Assembly (NCBI GenBank): GCA_029891385.1
Contig: CM057228.1
Location: 56,427,783 to 56,491,782, forward strand
From: Erythroxylum novogranatense
Lineage: Eukaryota > Streptophyta > Magnoliopsida > Malpighiales > Erythroxylaceae
Length of the DNA: 64,000 nt
Direction of reading: 5' to 3'
Shown here: one piece after another, positions 11,452 to 23,999 of the stretch
Numbering within the stretch: position 1 is the stretch's first letter
How the letters are laid out: every line of letters begins with the position of its first letter
Program-made: the position numbers and the translations under genes
Notes under the pieces: model-generated
Seen by the model: the letters and a program-made list of their open reading frames with translations, nothing else
The model's database searches: none
What the model was told of the DNA's origin: nothing

Positions 11452-13911
11452 ATGGATTTAGGTTTTTGGAATATTAATGGTCTCAAAATCCCAAAAAAAT
11501 TGTTAGCTTTTAAATCTCTTCTTAAGTTGTTGTCTGTGTGTTTGATATAATCTAGGATTAAATCTTGTATCCTTTTGAATAATATGTGCCCTACTTTGTT
11601 TTCAAGATGGAATTATTGTAGCAATTTAGATCAAGCTGCTTGTGTTAGATTAGTGATAGCTTGGAACCTAGATAGGTTTTTTTTGTTCCCCTCTAATTGC
11701 AAATGATCAATTGATTCACTTGGAGATGACCGCCTCTTCTTTTTTTGTCACTTGTGTCTATGGGTTGAATAATGTTAATCATAGGAAAAATATTTAGGCT
11801 ACTCTTTCAAATATCAAACCTATTGTTGGGAACCATCCGTGGATCATAGGAGGGGACTTTAATGCTATTCTGTTTGCTCATGAGGCTAACCCTTGGTTCC
11901 TTTGTTATTAATGGTATGTGTGACTTTAGGAAGTGTGTAGAGGATTGTAGTTTGTTTGATTTAAATGCTAGTGGTCCTAGTTTTACTTGGACTCATAGAC
12001 AATCTGGTGACCTCCACATAGCTAGAAAATTAGACATAGATCTTATCAATTTTGACTGGAGTCCTAGGTTCCCTAGATCCTATGGAGAGATTCATAATCC
12101 TAATATCTTAGATCATTCTCTGCTATTGGAAATCAAAAATTTGGGGAACTCCTATGTTCTATGTGGTGCCAAAGCTTAAAATAGTTAGAAAACCTCTTAA
12201 ATCCCTAAACTCTGAACAAGTAGGGAATGTAAATGTTAGAGTTGAGACTTGTCAAGTAGCCCTTAAAACAATCCAAGACTAAATGAGACAGGACTCAACT
12301 GGTAGTAGAGGAAAATGAGGCCATTTCTAACTTGATTAAAGCTCTAAGTGATCAAGAGTCCTTTTATAAACAATCTTCTTGGATAAAATGGCTTAGGGAA
12401 GGGGATAGGAACACTAAGTTCTTTCACAATGCACTCTTATCAAATAGAAATAGGAACAATATTCACTCATTAGCAGTGGGTAATGATCATAGGATTACTG
12501 AGTTAGATTAAATTCAAAAACTGTTCCTGAATCTTTTCGAAAACACTCTTGGGAATAAGAAAAACCTAGGCCCTTTTAAGGAGTATGTGACTACTCTTTT
12601 CCCCTCAACCGATCCCTGAAAACCATAGAAACATCCTTTCAGTTGAAGTCATTATGAAGTATTTAGGAGTTCCTTTATTAACAGGTAGGTTGTCTAGGAG
12701 AGATTATTTGACACTATTGGATAGAATTGATTCAAGGGTTGACAAATGGACCCATTCTTCATTTCAGGTCTTTTGGTCTAGTCAATTCATTCTTCCCTCC
12801 TCCATCATTAAAAAAATAGAGTCTAAACTCAGGGATTTTTTTATGCTCAGGGAATTTGGAGTATAAAGCTCATGCAAAAGTTAAACCGAACAACCTTTGT
12901 AGATATAAAAAAGAGGGTGGTTTAGAGATTAAACATTTATTAGCCTGGAACAATGTTTTGTTAGGAAAAAGAATCTGGGTTCTTTTTAATGATATAGAAG
13001 CCTTGTGGGTTAAATGGTTACATTCCATTATTCTTAAAAGGAAAAATTTATAGAGTGTCTTATCGAATAGTAATAGTTCTTGGAGTTGGAGAAAGCTTCT
13101 TTATGTTAGAGATCTCATTAGGATCCATTTCAGATTTAGAATAGGAAATGGGAATTCTACTCTTTTATGGAAAGATCTTCAGCATCCTAGAGGTATCCTA
13201 AAGGATCTATCAACTCCTAGAGTGATCAATGCTTCAGGACTCCCGATGAATGCAAAAATAGCTGATGTTATCAGAGACAATGGATGGAGCTGGTAAGAGG
13301 CTACAATTGAGACCATCCATATGCTAAAGCCACTAATGTATCTTCCAGATTATTTTGAGTTGATAAATTGGAAAGGATTGCTAGCCATTCAAAAAACATA
13401 CACAAATGTTTCAGCTTATAATGTTATCAGACCTTCTCTTCAGAGTGTGTCTTGGCATAAACTAGTGTGGCATAAAGGTTCAAACCTCAGGCACTCTTTC
13501 ATCCTGTGGTTAGCTTTTCTTAATAAATCATAAATAAGGGATAAGCTCCTTTATACTTTTGTTCCCAATCATTGTTCTCTATGCTACCTGGAAAATGAGT
13601 CTGTCAACCATCTCTTCTTCAAATGTCTAGTCTCTAAATCAGTTTGGTTACATTGCCTCAACCACTTCCAGATAAACATTCCTTACCTGTTAAGCCTCCA
13701 ATCCATTCTAACCTGGTTCAATCAGATTCAAAGCTTCAAAAATTTTGATCCCAACATCTCTATCATCCTACTTTCTATTGTGGTGTGCAACTTATAGATA
13801 GAAAGGAACCACGGATCCTTTTGAGACATAGTGATGGAAGTGGGTAGAATTATCACAAGATTGATCTTCCAAGTTATGGAATAACTCTATGCAAACTCTG
13901 AGAGAAGGTAA
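11452..13911 (+). pseudogene. LINE ORF2, endonuclease and zf-RVT, RT core missing
   Basis: It starts MDLGFWNINGL, the usual N-terminus of the exonuclease-endonuclease-phosphatase domain. PWIIGGDFNAI (near 11845), GPSFTWTH and a LDHSLL form of SDHSPL (near 12110) follow. Next come the linker motif IKWLREGDRNTKFFHNAL (near 12390) and a HRNILSVEV-like stretch. The sequence then jumps directly to KYLGVPLLTGRLSRRDYL (12654). In intact elements the whole RT core, including the YADD active site, lies between these two motifs. A second gap removes the AGRLQLI segment before VFWSSQFILP (near 12770). The zf-RVT region is readable (LRHSFILWLAFLNKS, HCSLCYLENESVNHLFF) and is followed by IERNHGSF. Many stops and frameshifts are present. 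Confidence 0.82.
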
Positions 13912-14548
13912 ATTGTGGTTTTTGTTTTCTTTTATCTAATGAAAATTGCAAGTTGGTTTTAGGGTAAAAGAGCTCGAGTAAAGAGGCTTCAACACTCTTT
14001 GTTGGTCGTAGTCATCAGGAATATGTACATAATTGTCGGGTTTATTTGGTTAAGTTGTTGTGTGACTAAGTTGATACTCCTGGAAGTATTTTCAAATGCC
14101 TCATAAGAAGAATGGGGTACGGATGCATTGGTGGCATGAACCAGAAGGATAGATTGTACTTATGTATTTTGTAAAGGCTGTTTCCTTTCAGGTAGAAGTT
14201 GACTTCAGTGAAGGTTGGGCTCAAACAAGTGTTATAAAAAATCATGTAAAGAAGACGTTACAAGAGTGCAGTAAACAAAATGATAAGTTTAGAAAAGGAG
14301 ATATACTCAATACTGTGTATGAGAATTGTCAATACTAGCATGTTTTGTTTATGGACTTATCTAGTTTCATTTCATGTGTAATGCACTGTAGAGCATGTAT
14401 TTATTTTAGATTGCTACTTTTAGCTAGGATATTTAGGGTGGGTTGATTTTGTTCTGGTTAGGTATAAGATCTTTTAGATAATCTCTACCTATGTATATAT
14501 ACCCTTCATTCTCAATTAATTATATAACTAATTTGTCAAAAAAATTAG

Positions 14549-17500
14549 AAAGTAGTTTTTAATTAAGGAAAAGTAATTTCTAATGAGATTAGAGATAGTT
14601 TTCTAATTAGATTAGACTGTTTTACTTATATAATTTTGGAAAATGAGTTTTCTAAATTATAATGAGTAAGCTTAATAATTTATTGAAATTAGTTTTCAAA
14701 TAAATTTTGTTAAAGGAGTTAAGATAATTGGAAATAGTTTCCAATTGGGTTTGAAAATTGTTTTCAAATCAAATTAAATTTCTATTTGGAATATGAATTT
14801 AGTTTCTTTAGGAATCAATGGTTTCAATCTAATTTAATTTTTCCAAAGAGTTGGAAATATTACTTTAGATTATGAGAATTAATAACTAGAATCAATCGAA
14901 ACTTGATATTTTATGCATATAATTTGATTATTAGTGCATAAGTTGCATACTTTATTTATATGGTTGATATATATATTAAATGTATATTAAAATTGTATGT
15001 TTAGCATATTTTACATGCAATTTTGTGTTTGATGAGACAAATTAAATTAAAATCTCTTGTTAAAATGTTAAGTATATGTTGAGAACATGATTGTTTCCTT
15101 CCATTATTATATGAATAAACTAGAGTTCTGTTTATTGTAGACTTGTTGAACAAACTCAAGGTTGCTTTAATCCAAACATGTTTAGTCTTATGACAATGGG
15201 TGCTACTTAACTAAATTTGTGTGATTTGGATGAGTAAACCATGATCATATGAATTTTGAGGCAAACTAGTAATAACATATAAGACACGTTTTGGCAAGAG
15301 TTATTACCTAACGAATATAAGAGACATATGACATATGATTGATAAAGTTGTTATCTAAGTAATTTAAGTTTAGTTTGTTTGTTGAGCAAACTCAAGATCA
15401 ATTATATTTAAATGGGATTCTAGCCTACTATAAAGATTAAAACAATATTTTTGAATAGTAGTGAGGGGTATTATTTTGAAAAAAATAATGGGAGTAACTA
15501 AATACATGATTAAAATCCTAATCTCATTTGGTAGTCATGAAATATAATTAATTGCTTGCTTTTCTTACATTTATGTTTTCTTTTAATTGGAATTTACCTT
15601 GTTTAGTATGGTTGGTACTGAGAATTAGTGAACCAAATTTCTTGGACATAAGATATGTTTGAGAAGAATTCTCAAAGTTAGATAGAAAATTATATGCCAG
15701 TTATGCAATTTCGCTATAATCCATATTGAGGATTTGGTGACAAAGTTTTAGACAATGTCAAAATCATATAGATGACAAAATGTGTTGACATTTTAAGTTG
15801 ACTAATATCTCATAAACTTTGACAATAAGATGTAAGATGTATATCAACAACATGATAGCAAGATGCAAGAGGTTGCATAGAGTAGAGTAAAGTTGAAAGG
15901 AATAGTAACTTAATGAAATTGTTTCACTTAATTTGGCTTACTAAAAGCAAAAATATGGACATCAATTAAAGGCATTTGATATAGTATGATAATAGTTATC
16001 ATAAAAAGAAAAATGATTGCATGACTTTTCTTGCCTATACAAGATATGATTGAGATCATATATATTTCTAGTTCATACTTATGAGTAGTTGATACTAAAT
16101 TTAGATTCAACATTATTATAATGTTCAATATATGATAAGAAATAGATTGTTAAGTAAAATTAGTTGATCCAAGTTTATACAAATATTTTGTATGTATTGG
16201 ATCAAAGGAGACTTATGCTTAACATATGTGGCAAGAATAAAAAGTTGGATAACCTAGACCATCTTTTACGCCTTATCAGTTTAATCAACATAACGAGAAT
16301 CATAAAGTTACATATAAGGATAAATGTATCCTTTTGATTATGAATCATATGGAACTTGTGAAACTTATAAAGTTGAAGAATAACCAAATCAACCTTTGGT
16401 GAAAGGATGATGATGGTATTGAATTGTTAAATCTTATACATGGGATGTATTAGATGGAATCAATTCATAAAATGATAATACTTATATTTCATTATATTAC
16501 TAACGACTTTATGTGATATAGTCATATGTATTATATGAAATGTTGATTTAAAATTTGAAAATTTCAAATTGTTTAAATCGAAACTAAGCATTAAGAATGT
16601 TGAAGCACTTGATGAGATCATTGTGGTAAGTTTTAAATTTTGGTTATCTATAAGGAATAAGATTCTTTAGTGAATAACTTTATAATAAAATTTCGTAAGA
16701 GTTTGGATTTCTATAAGGAAGAAAGATACAATATGAGATATTGTATGATGCAATATTATTTCTTCTATAGCTATGCCTAATACAATGAATTATCTTCTAT
16801 AATAAAAGTTTATGAGATATCTAAAAGGTTGGATATATTCTTACAGACCTGTTAAACAAATTGTTTGTTTCAATGGATACTTATAGGAGAATGGTTCTCA
16901 AGATAAGTAGTGGGAATACGATGAAATTTTAAAAGTTCAAATCTCATGATGAAACATTTAAATGGACTTATTATCTTTATTGATACATTTGATGTATAAT
17001 TGAAAGACTATGAGACGTTGAAAGACTCATTTTCATGTGAATTCAAATAGTTTATTTTTTAGATGATTGTGAATTTATCATATCTACAGGAAGGTTAGTA
17101 GGAATATTGTTGTGCTCTTCAGTGGGAGTATGTAGAGACATATTCTCACAGAGAACAATAATTATAATTTTTAGTTGTTGAAAACATAAATGTCTTAAAA
17201 CAACTCTTTTTATTATAAAAAGGTAACATCTTAATTATGGGAATCATATCTATATAGATAGATTGGAAGTTCTTCACCTATTCTAAGCCCAAGTATATAG
17301 ATAGTGTACCAAAAATGTTTAGTATTTGAGATATTTGATACTTGTGAAGAACTAAAATATCAATTATTCTATGTACGAGTTGATATTTGAGTTCGAGGAG
17401 ATAAGGATATTTACTTTATAAGTAAATCCCTATTAAGGTTTATTAACTTAAAACAATATCGTTCAAAATTGAAAAGGTTCCAATGTAGTGATGATTACTA

Positions 17501-17854
17501 ATTAAGCCATAATACATTTTTCAATTAGGGAAATGATTAATTAGATCAATAAGTTCTTTAGTGAACTTGATATAGTTCCTTGTATTGTTTAAGACAGTAA
17601 TGTATTGTAGAATATTAGAGCCATTAGGCATGTATAAGGAGCAAATGTCTCATAAAAGTTTTAAGGATGTATTTAGGTAATTTTTCTTAACTATGATGAT
17701 AATTAAGATGAAAGTTGTAAGATTTAAGTAAGCACTCACTATAGAATATCTTGGAGAATTCTCTTATTAAGCCATTGTCTCAGTAGTAATATGATCATCA
17801 TATGGTTATATATTATATGATACTTAAACAATTGGCTTGGTGAAAGTGAGAGAT
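14549..17854 (+). other. interior of element A, right part
   Basis: The first about 1.1 kb (to about 15660) aligns in reverse with 24850-25900 of element B; shared marks include GATGAGAC and TTTCTTGGACATA. The rest has only short frames. Near 17500 a faint match to the HLIREMIN stretch of Copia RNase H is possible, but I do not rely on it. The stretch ends in the purine-rich GGTGAAAGTGAGAGA (17840-17854) just before the right LTR, the expected place of the polypurine tract. Confidence 0.55.
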
Positions 17855-19410
17855 TGTTAGTTTATATTCTATAGCCGATCGCTTTGGTTGAAGTTTAGTG
17901 AAAATTATTTAAAGTCATTCTTTATCTTGTACATGTTTAGATGTATATGATAAATTCCATGAGATAATTGTATATTGTAAATGAAATTATAATGAGATTA
18001 TAACTATGATATTTATAGATTATCCTAAATTTTTCCAAGTCATTGTTTTATTAAGATTAGATATTAATAAAATACAAAAGACTAACACATGTTTTTCCTT
18101 ATAAAGGAAGTAGTCGATCTTATAGGCGTGTGGGTGCTTGTTAGAAAATAAGTTCACTGAATAGACCCGATATGAGAAATTCATTTGGAATATTACTTGT
18201 ATGTCTATGTATTTCTCATTGTTATGATTGTATAAGTAATCATTTGACTTGATGTCCCTAAAGTTATCTTATATAGGGATCACTATATTTTGATATTATT
18301 TATGACTTATTTAATCATAGGTGGTTAATCGATAGTTATTAGATGTAGTATGAATTATATGGAGGTAATTGTATGATCAAGATATGATTCATCACCTTAA
18401 AGCAATTAGGGAGAATTTTCTGTTGTTTTCAATTAGTATTGATTCATGAAATCATTGACCAAGATGGAATGACACTTTGTAAATTGTTTACAAATGTCAT
18501 TAATTGAATTGATAGCTAATGGTAGAGAACTAATATGATTTGACTCAATAAGAGTATACACTAATTCCATGTTCTTTCTAATCAAAATATTATATGATGA
18601 AAGGATTGGATTACACATAAAATTATGTATAAAAGGTTAGTCAAAATAACTTTGACCTTCCTAAATATTTGGATGGTCATGATGTGTTACTAAACGCCAA
18701 TCTTGATCTATAATTATAAATTGTTTAATTGAGAATTAAAGATAAATTAAAAGATTTTTAATTTATCGAATTCTAATTCGATTATGAATTATAATTATAA
18801 TTTATAATCATTGCCAACATATTTGAGAACCGATAAATCTCACATAAAGAGTGCAAAGATATTTTTATTAAGTTGGACTTGATTGTAAAATTTGAAAATT
18901 TTATGATTAAATATGAGATATTGAGTAAATAAGGATCAATATGAGATATTGGATCTTATTTGGGCACAATTGGTATTTAATTAAAATTATTTGTAATTTT
19001 AATTAAAGTTTAATTGAAATTAGAATTTAATTTCAATTAAATAACTAAAATGTTTAAAACTTATTATAAATAAGATTAAGCTCTAATGAAGCTAACATTT
19101 CTTGTTTAACCCTCTCAATTAAAAGTTACAAAGTTCTCTCAACCTATTTTATAGATACCGTTAGAGGTCAGACATTTGTGCAGCTACGGTTATTGAGACG
19201 AATCGGTTTTGAAAATGGTTCGAGGATATGATAAGAAAGGGAACAAGCTTCGAAATAATGAACAAATTAATATTCTACTTTACTATTATTTGTTTTAATC
19301 ATTTTATAGAATTAAAGAGATCTTAATTTTTGAAAAATCAAAGGTTACAAAAAAGTTTCATAATTATTTTGTTGCGGTTGGAGATCGGATGTCAATCCGA
19401 TTTCCCAACA
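17855..19410 (+). repeat. 3' LTR of element A
   Basis: 1556 bp, from TGTTAGTTTATATTC to CCGATTTCCCAACA, with TG...CA ends. It aligns with the left LTR and in reverse with the solo LTR. Features shared across all three copies are the AATGAAATTATAATGAGATT block, the ATAATTATAATTTATAATCA block and the CGGATGTCAATCCG-like terminal region. Confidence 0.85.
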
Positions 19411-21062
19411 ACTTTGGCATGGCTTGCATCTATTATTGATTGTCTTAATTATTTTAAAAAAGAAAACTATATGGGGTTTGGGTTGAAGACTTGGACGGGT
19501 TGACCAATTAGGTTGTTAGTTGAGACTTTAGCATTTCATAAGTTAAACATTTCCTTTAGCATCTATGCTCCACAGCAGGAAAAACCTAACTTGTGTGTAA
19601 TGTCTTGGTACGCACGAAAATAGCAATAAAGAACACGTTGAGTTAAATAATACACAAATTGCAGCTAAAAGTATGGCATTGGGACCTAACAGATAAATTC
19701 CGTACATATTTTTTATTGATCGAAAAAGCATGTAAGGTTAAATGGTGGATAGAATAAGAAATTCCAATTGAGGATATGCTATACAACTAAAATTATACGC
19801 GAATTTAGAAACTATTTGTTCAACTACAGAGTTAAAATTTTAAATTAACAAGTGGACGCTATTAAGTGACCAAATTGACTCCCCACTTTCTTGATTAGGA
19901 TTGCGAAAAGGCTTACAAATAAAGATACAAAACGCAGATACGACAACAAAACAAAGTTCGGAGGCGTGTTATGGACAAAACCCAATCAAGTGCAAATGGA
20001 AACAAAATAAAGAAGCAAAATAAGGTACATACTTTCCAGAAGTTAGTGGCCAACAATACTTTTGTATTTATTGAGTTATGAAATCCACATAAGACTATGT
20101 TCAGATTGAATTACACCAAGTGGTGATAATATAATGGTCAGACCATATGCACAAATATCCACTACCTTGTTGTTAGGTCATTTCGATTGTGTGCATTTCC
20201 AAGGGCAACAATTCGCGTCGTTAATTAGTTTGGAATTGTCTCATATGTTATTGTCACATCACTATATAGAAAGGTCCATATTTATGCTAGCATTTTCTCC
20301 ATGTACAACCATTGAATGAGATGATCCTTACAACGTTCTCTTAATTTAAAAAACAAAAAAAAATGTTAATGGTTGTAGAGTTTCATCAGCTTAAAAGCAT
20401 TTCTTATAAACATAGTAAATATATTAGTAAAGTTTTTTTGCACATTGAGTATTGGAAATGGACAAATCACTATTTGTATATTTGAAATTAAAACACTTTG
20501 TAATTAATTGAATGCAATTAACTTGTATGGTTTAATCAGTTTTAAAATAATCTAATTCATTAATTAAACATTTTATCATCCCTTAATTAATTATTCACAA
20601 TTTTGCATTCTATATGTTTTAAAATGTGTTACCCTTTACTCTTGATTTTCATTGAGGTTTTATTGCTAATGTAAAACTTTTTTCTTTTTCTATTCCTAAA
20701 ATTGAGCTTTCAATTGCATATCTTTATTAAGTTATTTTTAGGTACTTGTATTATTTTCATCTTCTCTCTAAGTATTTCTTTTAATTTGAATTTTATTCAA
20801 ACAGAAGACCTCAATTTTATTATCTTTTCTTTTACATTAAAATAGAATAAGTTAGGCTTGCTCTACCAATATGGTAGGTATGGCAACTTTATTAAATAAC
20901 ATGGAAGTACATCATGATCACAACAATTAGTAGGATTTAAATGCATTAAGCTATTGGGGTTAGATTTATACATATCTATATATTATCTACAAGTTAACCA
21001 CAACAAATACCTAAGAGAAAGAGATAAAGTAGGAGTAGATTTTATGAAGAATATAACTTCTA
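19411..21062. other. unassigned AT-rich DNA
   Basis: No gene family is recognisable. The part next to 21063 could be the 3' LTR of the minus-strand Copia element, since it follows that element's polypurine tract and has a TATATATAG motif. I could not define LTR ends with TG/CA, so this is only a possibility. Confidence 0.4.
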
Positions 21063-21440
21063 TATTACTCCCCCTTTAGTTGAGAGTGGAAAAACTGTCA
21101 ATTTGTTTGCACATATTGAATGCATCCCTTAAAAGTGGTGAGCACTTGATCAAGAGTGGATATGTTAATATATGTAGATATCATTTGTTAACTAAATCTT
21201 GAACAAATTGAATTTCTATCCAGAGATGCTTATACCAAGAGAGAAAAATAGGATTAACAGTAAGATATACTATTCCCAAATTGTCACACCAAACTGTAAG
21301 AAGTGTGATGATTAAAAACCAATTTTCATGCAGCAAAGAACAAAGCCACTAAAAGTCACTAGTAGCAATGGCAAGTGCTCGATATTAGGCCTCAGTAGAA
21401 GAGTGGGAAACTGATCATTGCTTTTTTTATGCTCAGGAAA
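21063..21440 (-). pseudogene. Copia RNase H domain and polypurine tract
   Basis: Read on the minus strand with frameshifts and stops, it gives the Copia RNase H signature: SVSHSSTEA.YRALAIATSD, WLCSLLHE, TVWCDNLG..YLTVNPIF and HLWIEIQFVQDLV. A tail then leads to AAAGGGGGAG (near 21065-21080), a canonical polypurine tract. The domain starts abruptly at about 21440, where LINE sequence takes over. It may be the 3' end of the Copia element whose gag-RT part lies at 27235-29620, with 21441-27234 inserted between; orientation and family type agree with this, but the joint is not proven. Confidence 0.75.
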
Positions 21441-23493
21441 TTAAATTAGGTCTAACAAAAATGACAAATATTACGGCAGACTTGACTTTTTTGGCAAAGT
21501 TTGCTTCTTAATTTCAAGTGCTTTCAATGCTTGAATAATAAAACTCTAATTTATAGTATCAAAATAATTATGGAAATCTATTTTCATAACACAATTGTGT
21601 GAAACTCCTACTTTGGTAGCCATTGGACCGTTACTGAGCCAAAAGATTGTTATCCCCCAATTCTTTTAACTTTAATGAAAGCTCCTTGAGATTTACAAAT
21701 CAAAGATTTGTATACAAATTCGAGTCTAGAAGTAATGATATTTTAGTTAATTTTGCAAAAAGAGATGGGTCTAAACTCTTTAAGTGAGCTAGTGTTCCAG
21801 GATTTGGGTAAAAGGCAAATATAAGTCATATTGAATTGTTTAAGGAGCTCACTATCTTGAAGAATGCCTAAACAACTTAATAAACATGATGTTTGATGAA
21901 ATGCCATGATACTTAGAATAATTAAGTGTTAAACATATCTAGTCCAAGTACTTTAATAGGATTGAAACTAAACACAACCATTTCAATCTCAACTTCTTTA
22001 TTTAGCTTCATAACTTGACTCTAACAAATGGACTTAAAATTAAATTCCCTAAGAGATAAAGTATAAGTACTATAAGAAGTGATAATATTAAAAAAATTTG
22101 AAAATAATTAAATGACATATCCTTTAGTTGCTTTTGGTCCTCTACCTTGAAGTCTGCCTATCATAAAGACAAGTTTACTTTGTTAGAGTTACTTTTGGAA
22201 AGGATAGACTTAAAGAAAAAGAAAACTTCTTGTCCCACCTATGACAACCATTAAGCCATTTCCTTCTTTTTAAGAATGAAAGCTCTAATATGGTTATAGA
22301 GAGCTACTTTCTCCTTCTTAATTAAAGTTAAGTTGGTTGGGTGAAGTTGGAGTTGAGTTTGTATTTTAGCAAGCTTGCTCTTAGTGATCTTTATGTATCG
22401 ACGTCTATTAGTGGAATTCTTCAAATGAAGTTCCTTGAGACCAAGTTTTATGGAATGGAATTTCTTGAAGCACTTAAATTATTCAAAGCCTTCCACCTCT
22501 AAGTCCATTTTTCCCTTAATGACCTCCCCAAAATCCTCCATCTTTGCTAAATAGTTCAAGAGCCCAAATGGAGCCAAAACCTTATCATTGCTAGGGAAGT
22601 GATACATTTTTATATGAGTGTGGTCGGAGTATAAGGAACTCTTGAATTAACTAGTGCTAGTTCGTAAGAACCCTGACTAATTTTTTTTTCTCATAATCTA
22701 GTTTGATGTAATTCTCTCCTTGAGCCTCCATAAAGAAGAGTTTGTAGTAAAAATTACCGAACATGATCCATAGAATTGACAAGCTATAACTTCTTATAAG
22801 AAGGTATTCTATAGGTTAGCTCTTTGAAAGCAAAAATTAAAGTTGCAGATAAATGAAAAAAGGCTTTATAATTATTCTTATATGAAATTAGTCAACAAAT
22901 GAATAGCTTGTTCATTAGTAAAGGATCTAGTAGCTTTAATCTTATCTGGATAAAAATAATAACTTATTTTCACCTTTAAGTGAAACTGATGATTGGAAAC
23001 AAATTACTAGCCATTTCTTTTACTAAATCAAAGATCTTTACAACTAGAATCTTTGAGTTTTATTTTAAAAAGTATAAAAATCAAAGGTTTAATTTAAGAA
23101 ACATAATTAGCAATAACTTATTATTTATTGGGGTTGTTGATACCCCTACTAATGTTCTGAAACCCGGATTGGTCATCGAATCGGTGGCCTTACTGGTCAT
23201 CGGTTTGATCGGTTCGATCGGTCCAACCACCGGTTGAACCGGTGTGACGTAATAATTATGCAGTAATTATATTTAATTATATATAATATTTAAAATATAA
23301 AAAAAAATAAAAAATAGTCGAACCGGTCGAACTGGTCGGACCGGACCGATCCGACCGGTCAATTGACCGATTTTGACCGGTTCAATTCATTACTGATTTT
23401 GAGAAATAAATCGGACCGGACCACCGACCAGTCGGACCGGCCGGTCCGATCCGGGTTTAAAAACAGACCTACATTCCAAGCCATAATAGTCAT
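21441..23493 (-). pseudogene. LINE ORF2, endonuclease to mid RT
   Basis: The minus strand starts MTIMAWNV at 23493, the usual AWNVRGLN start, and after the MITE continues as RGINNP. Later motifs with frameshifts are a degraded DHSP region, the KEFH linker, EIEMVVFSFNP (for EIKEALFSMNP), a degenerate KAPGPDGF, NPGTLAHLKSLDPSLF (for NP.T...FRPISLCNV), SQGAFIKVKRIGG (for QSAFIPGR.I.DN) and MKIDFHNYFDTI (for KIDL.KAFDTV.W). RT is cut before the YADD motif. Many stops; non-functional. Confidence 0.75.
23150..23467. mobile_element. 318-bp MITE rich in GGTTCGACCGG motifs
   Basis: GC-rich against its surroundings, it is built of alternating CCGGTC/GACCGG/GGTTGAACCGG words. The ends are inverted: the left reads GTTCTGAAACCCGGAT and the complement of the right reads CTGTTTTTAAACCCGGAT. 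CCTAC occurs at 23145-23149 and 23468-23472 and is a candidate 5-bp target duplication. It has no coding capacity. The superfamily is uncertain: the end sequence suggests hAT-like, but hAT elements normally make 8-bp duplications. It lies exactly inside the N-terminal motif of LINE ORF2. Confidence 0.75.
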
Positions 23494-23999
23494 AAAGAAG
23501 GGTTAGAAGAGCATTCCCGCTTACCACTCTTACCTTTTACTTTCCTGCTATATTGCCTTTTGACAATAGGGTAAAGGAGATAGAGTTACCTGAACTAATT
23601 GATTGAGTAACCATATCAACATTTTTACTAGCACCTAAACACTAGAGTTGGGAGCCTTAAGAATCAAATCAAGCTTATTCTTTTAAAACAAACTAGTTTG
23701 CCCTGAGTATTCTCCATTTGTTCTGAAGAGCTCGCACAATGATTAAAGAAAAAAAATCCCTATATTAACTAAGCCACTAAAGGCAACGTTAGGCAAGTTC
23801 GTTAACCAGATCAACTCATTAACAAAGGTATTAGCTGCTTCAAAACATATAATACTAGTTCGGGCATCATGTCACATATTCCTATCAAGGCCAAATTAAA
23901 CATTACTTACTATCAAGTTCACTTTATTCACAATAATAGATTACTTATTTCTTATTGGTTTATAGTTTGAAGATGGGTTTTGGGGGGTTTAAACTCATT

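Larger units (their letters stand above)
10005..14548 (+). mobile_element. L1-type LINE inserted in element A, RT core deleted
   Basis: ORF1 (DUF4283) and ORF2 (endonuclease, zf-RVT) remnants lie in the normal order. The insertion is inferred by comparing the flanks with element B, where the two sides are continuous. The left edge is near the CTCTCTAA at about 9999 and the right edge near the short A run at about 14542-14548. I could not settle a target duplication. The downstream part (13912-14548) is untranslated 3' sequence. Confidence 0.8.
5526..19410 (+). mobile_element. element A: Copia-like LTR element, old and nested
   Basis: It is bounded by two same-direction LTRs (5526-6971 and 17855-19410), both starting TGTTAGTTTAT. 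A degenerate initiator tRNA-Met primer site lies just inside the left LTR and a purine tract just before the right LTR. The flanks AATTT (5521-5525) and ACTTT (19411-19415) match at 4 of 5 bases and may be the decayed target duplication. The interior holds a solo LTR of the same family (7328-8919) and a LINE (about 10005-14548). The remaining interior has no recognisable gag or pol, so the element is either a non-autonomous derivative or too decayed to read. The Copia assignment rests on the purine tract next to TGTT and on the LTR ends. Confidence 0.75.
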
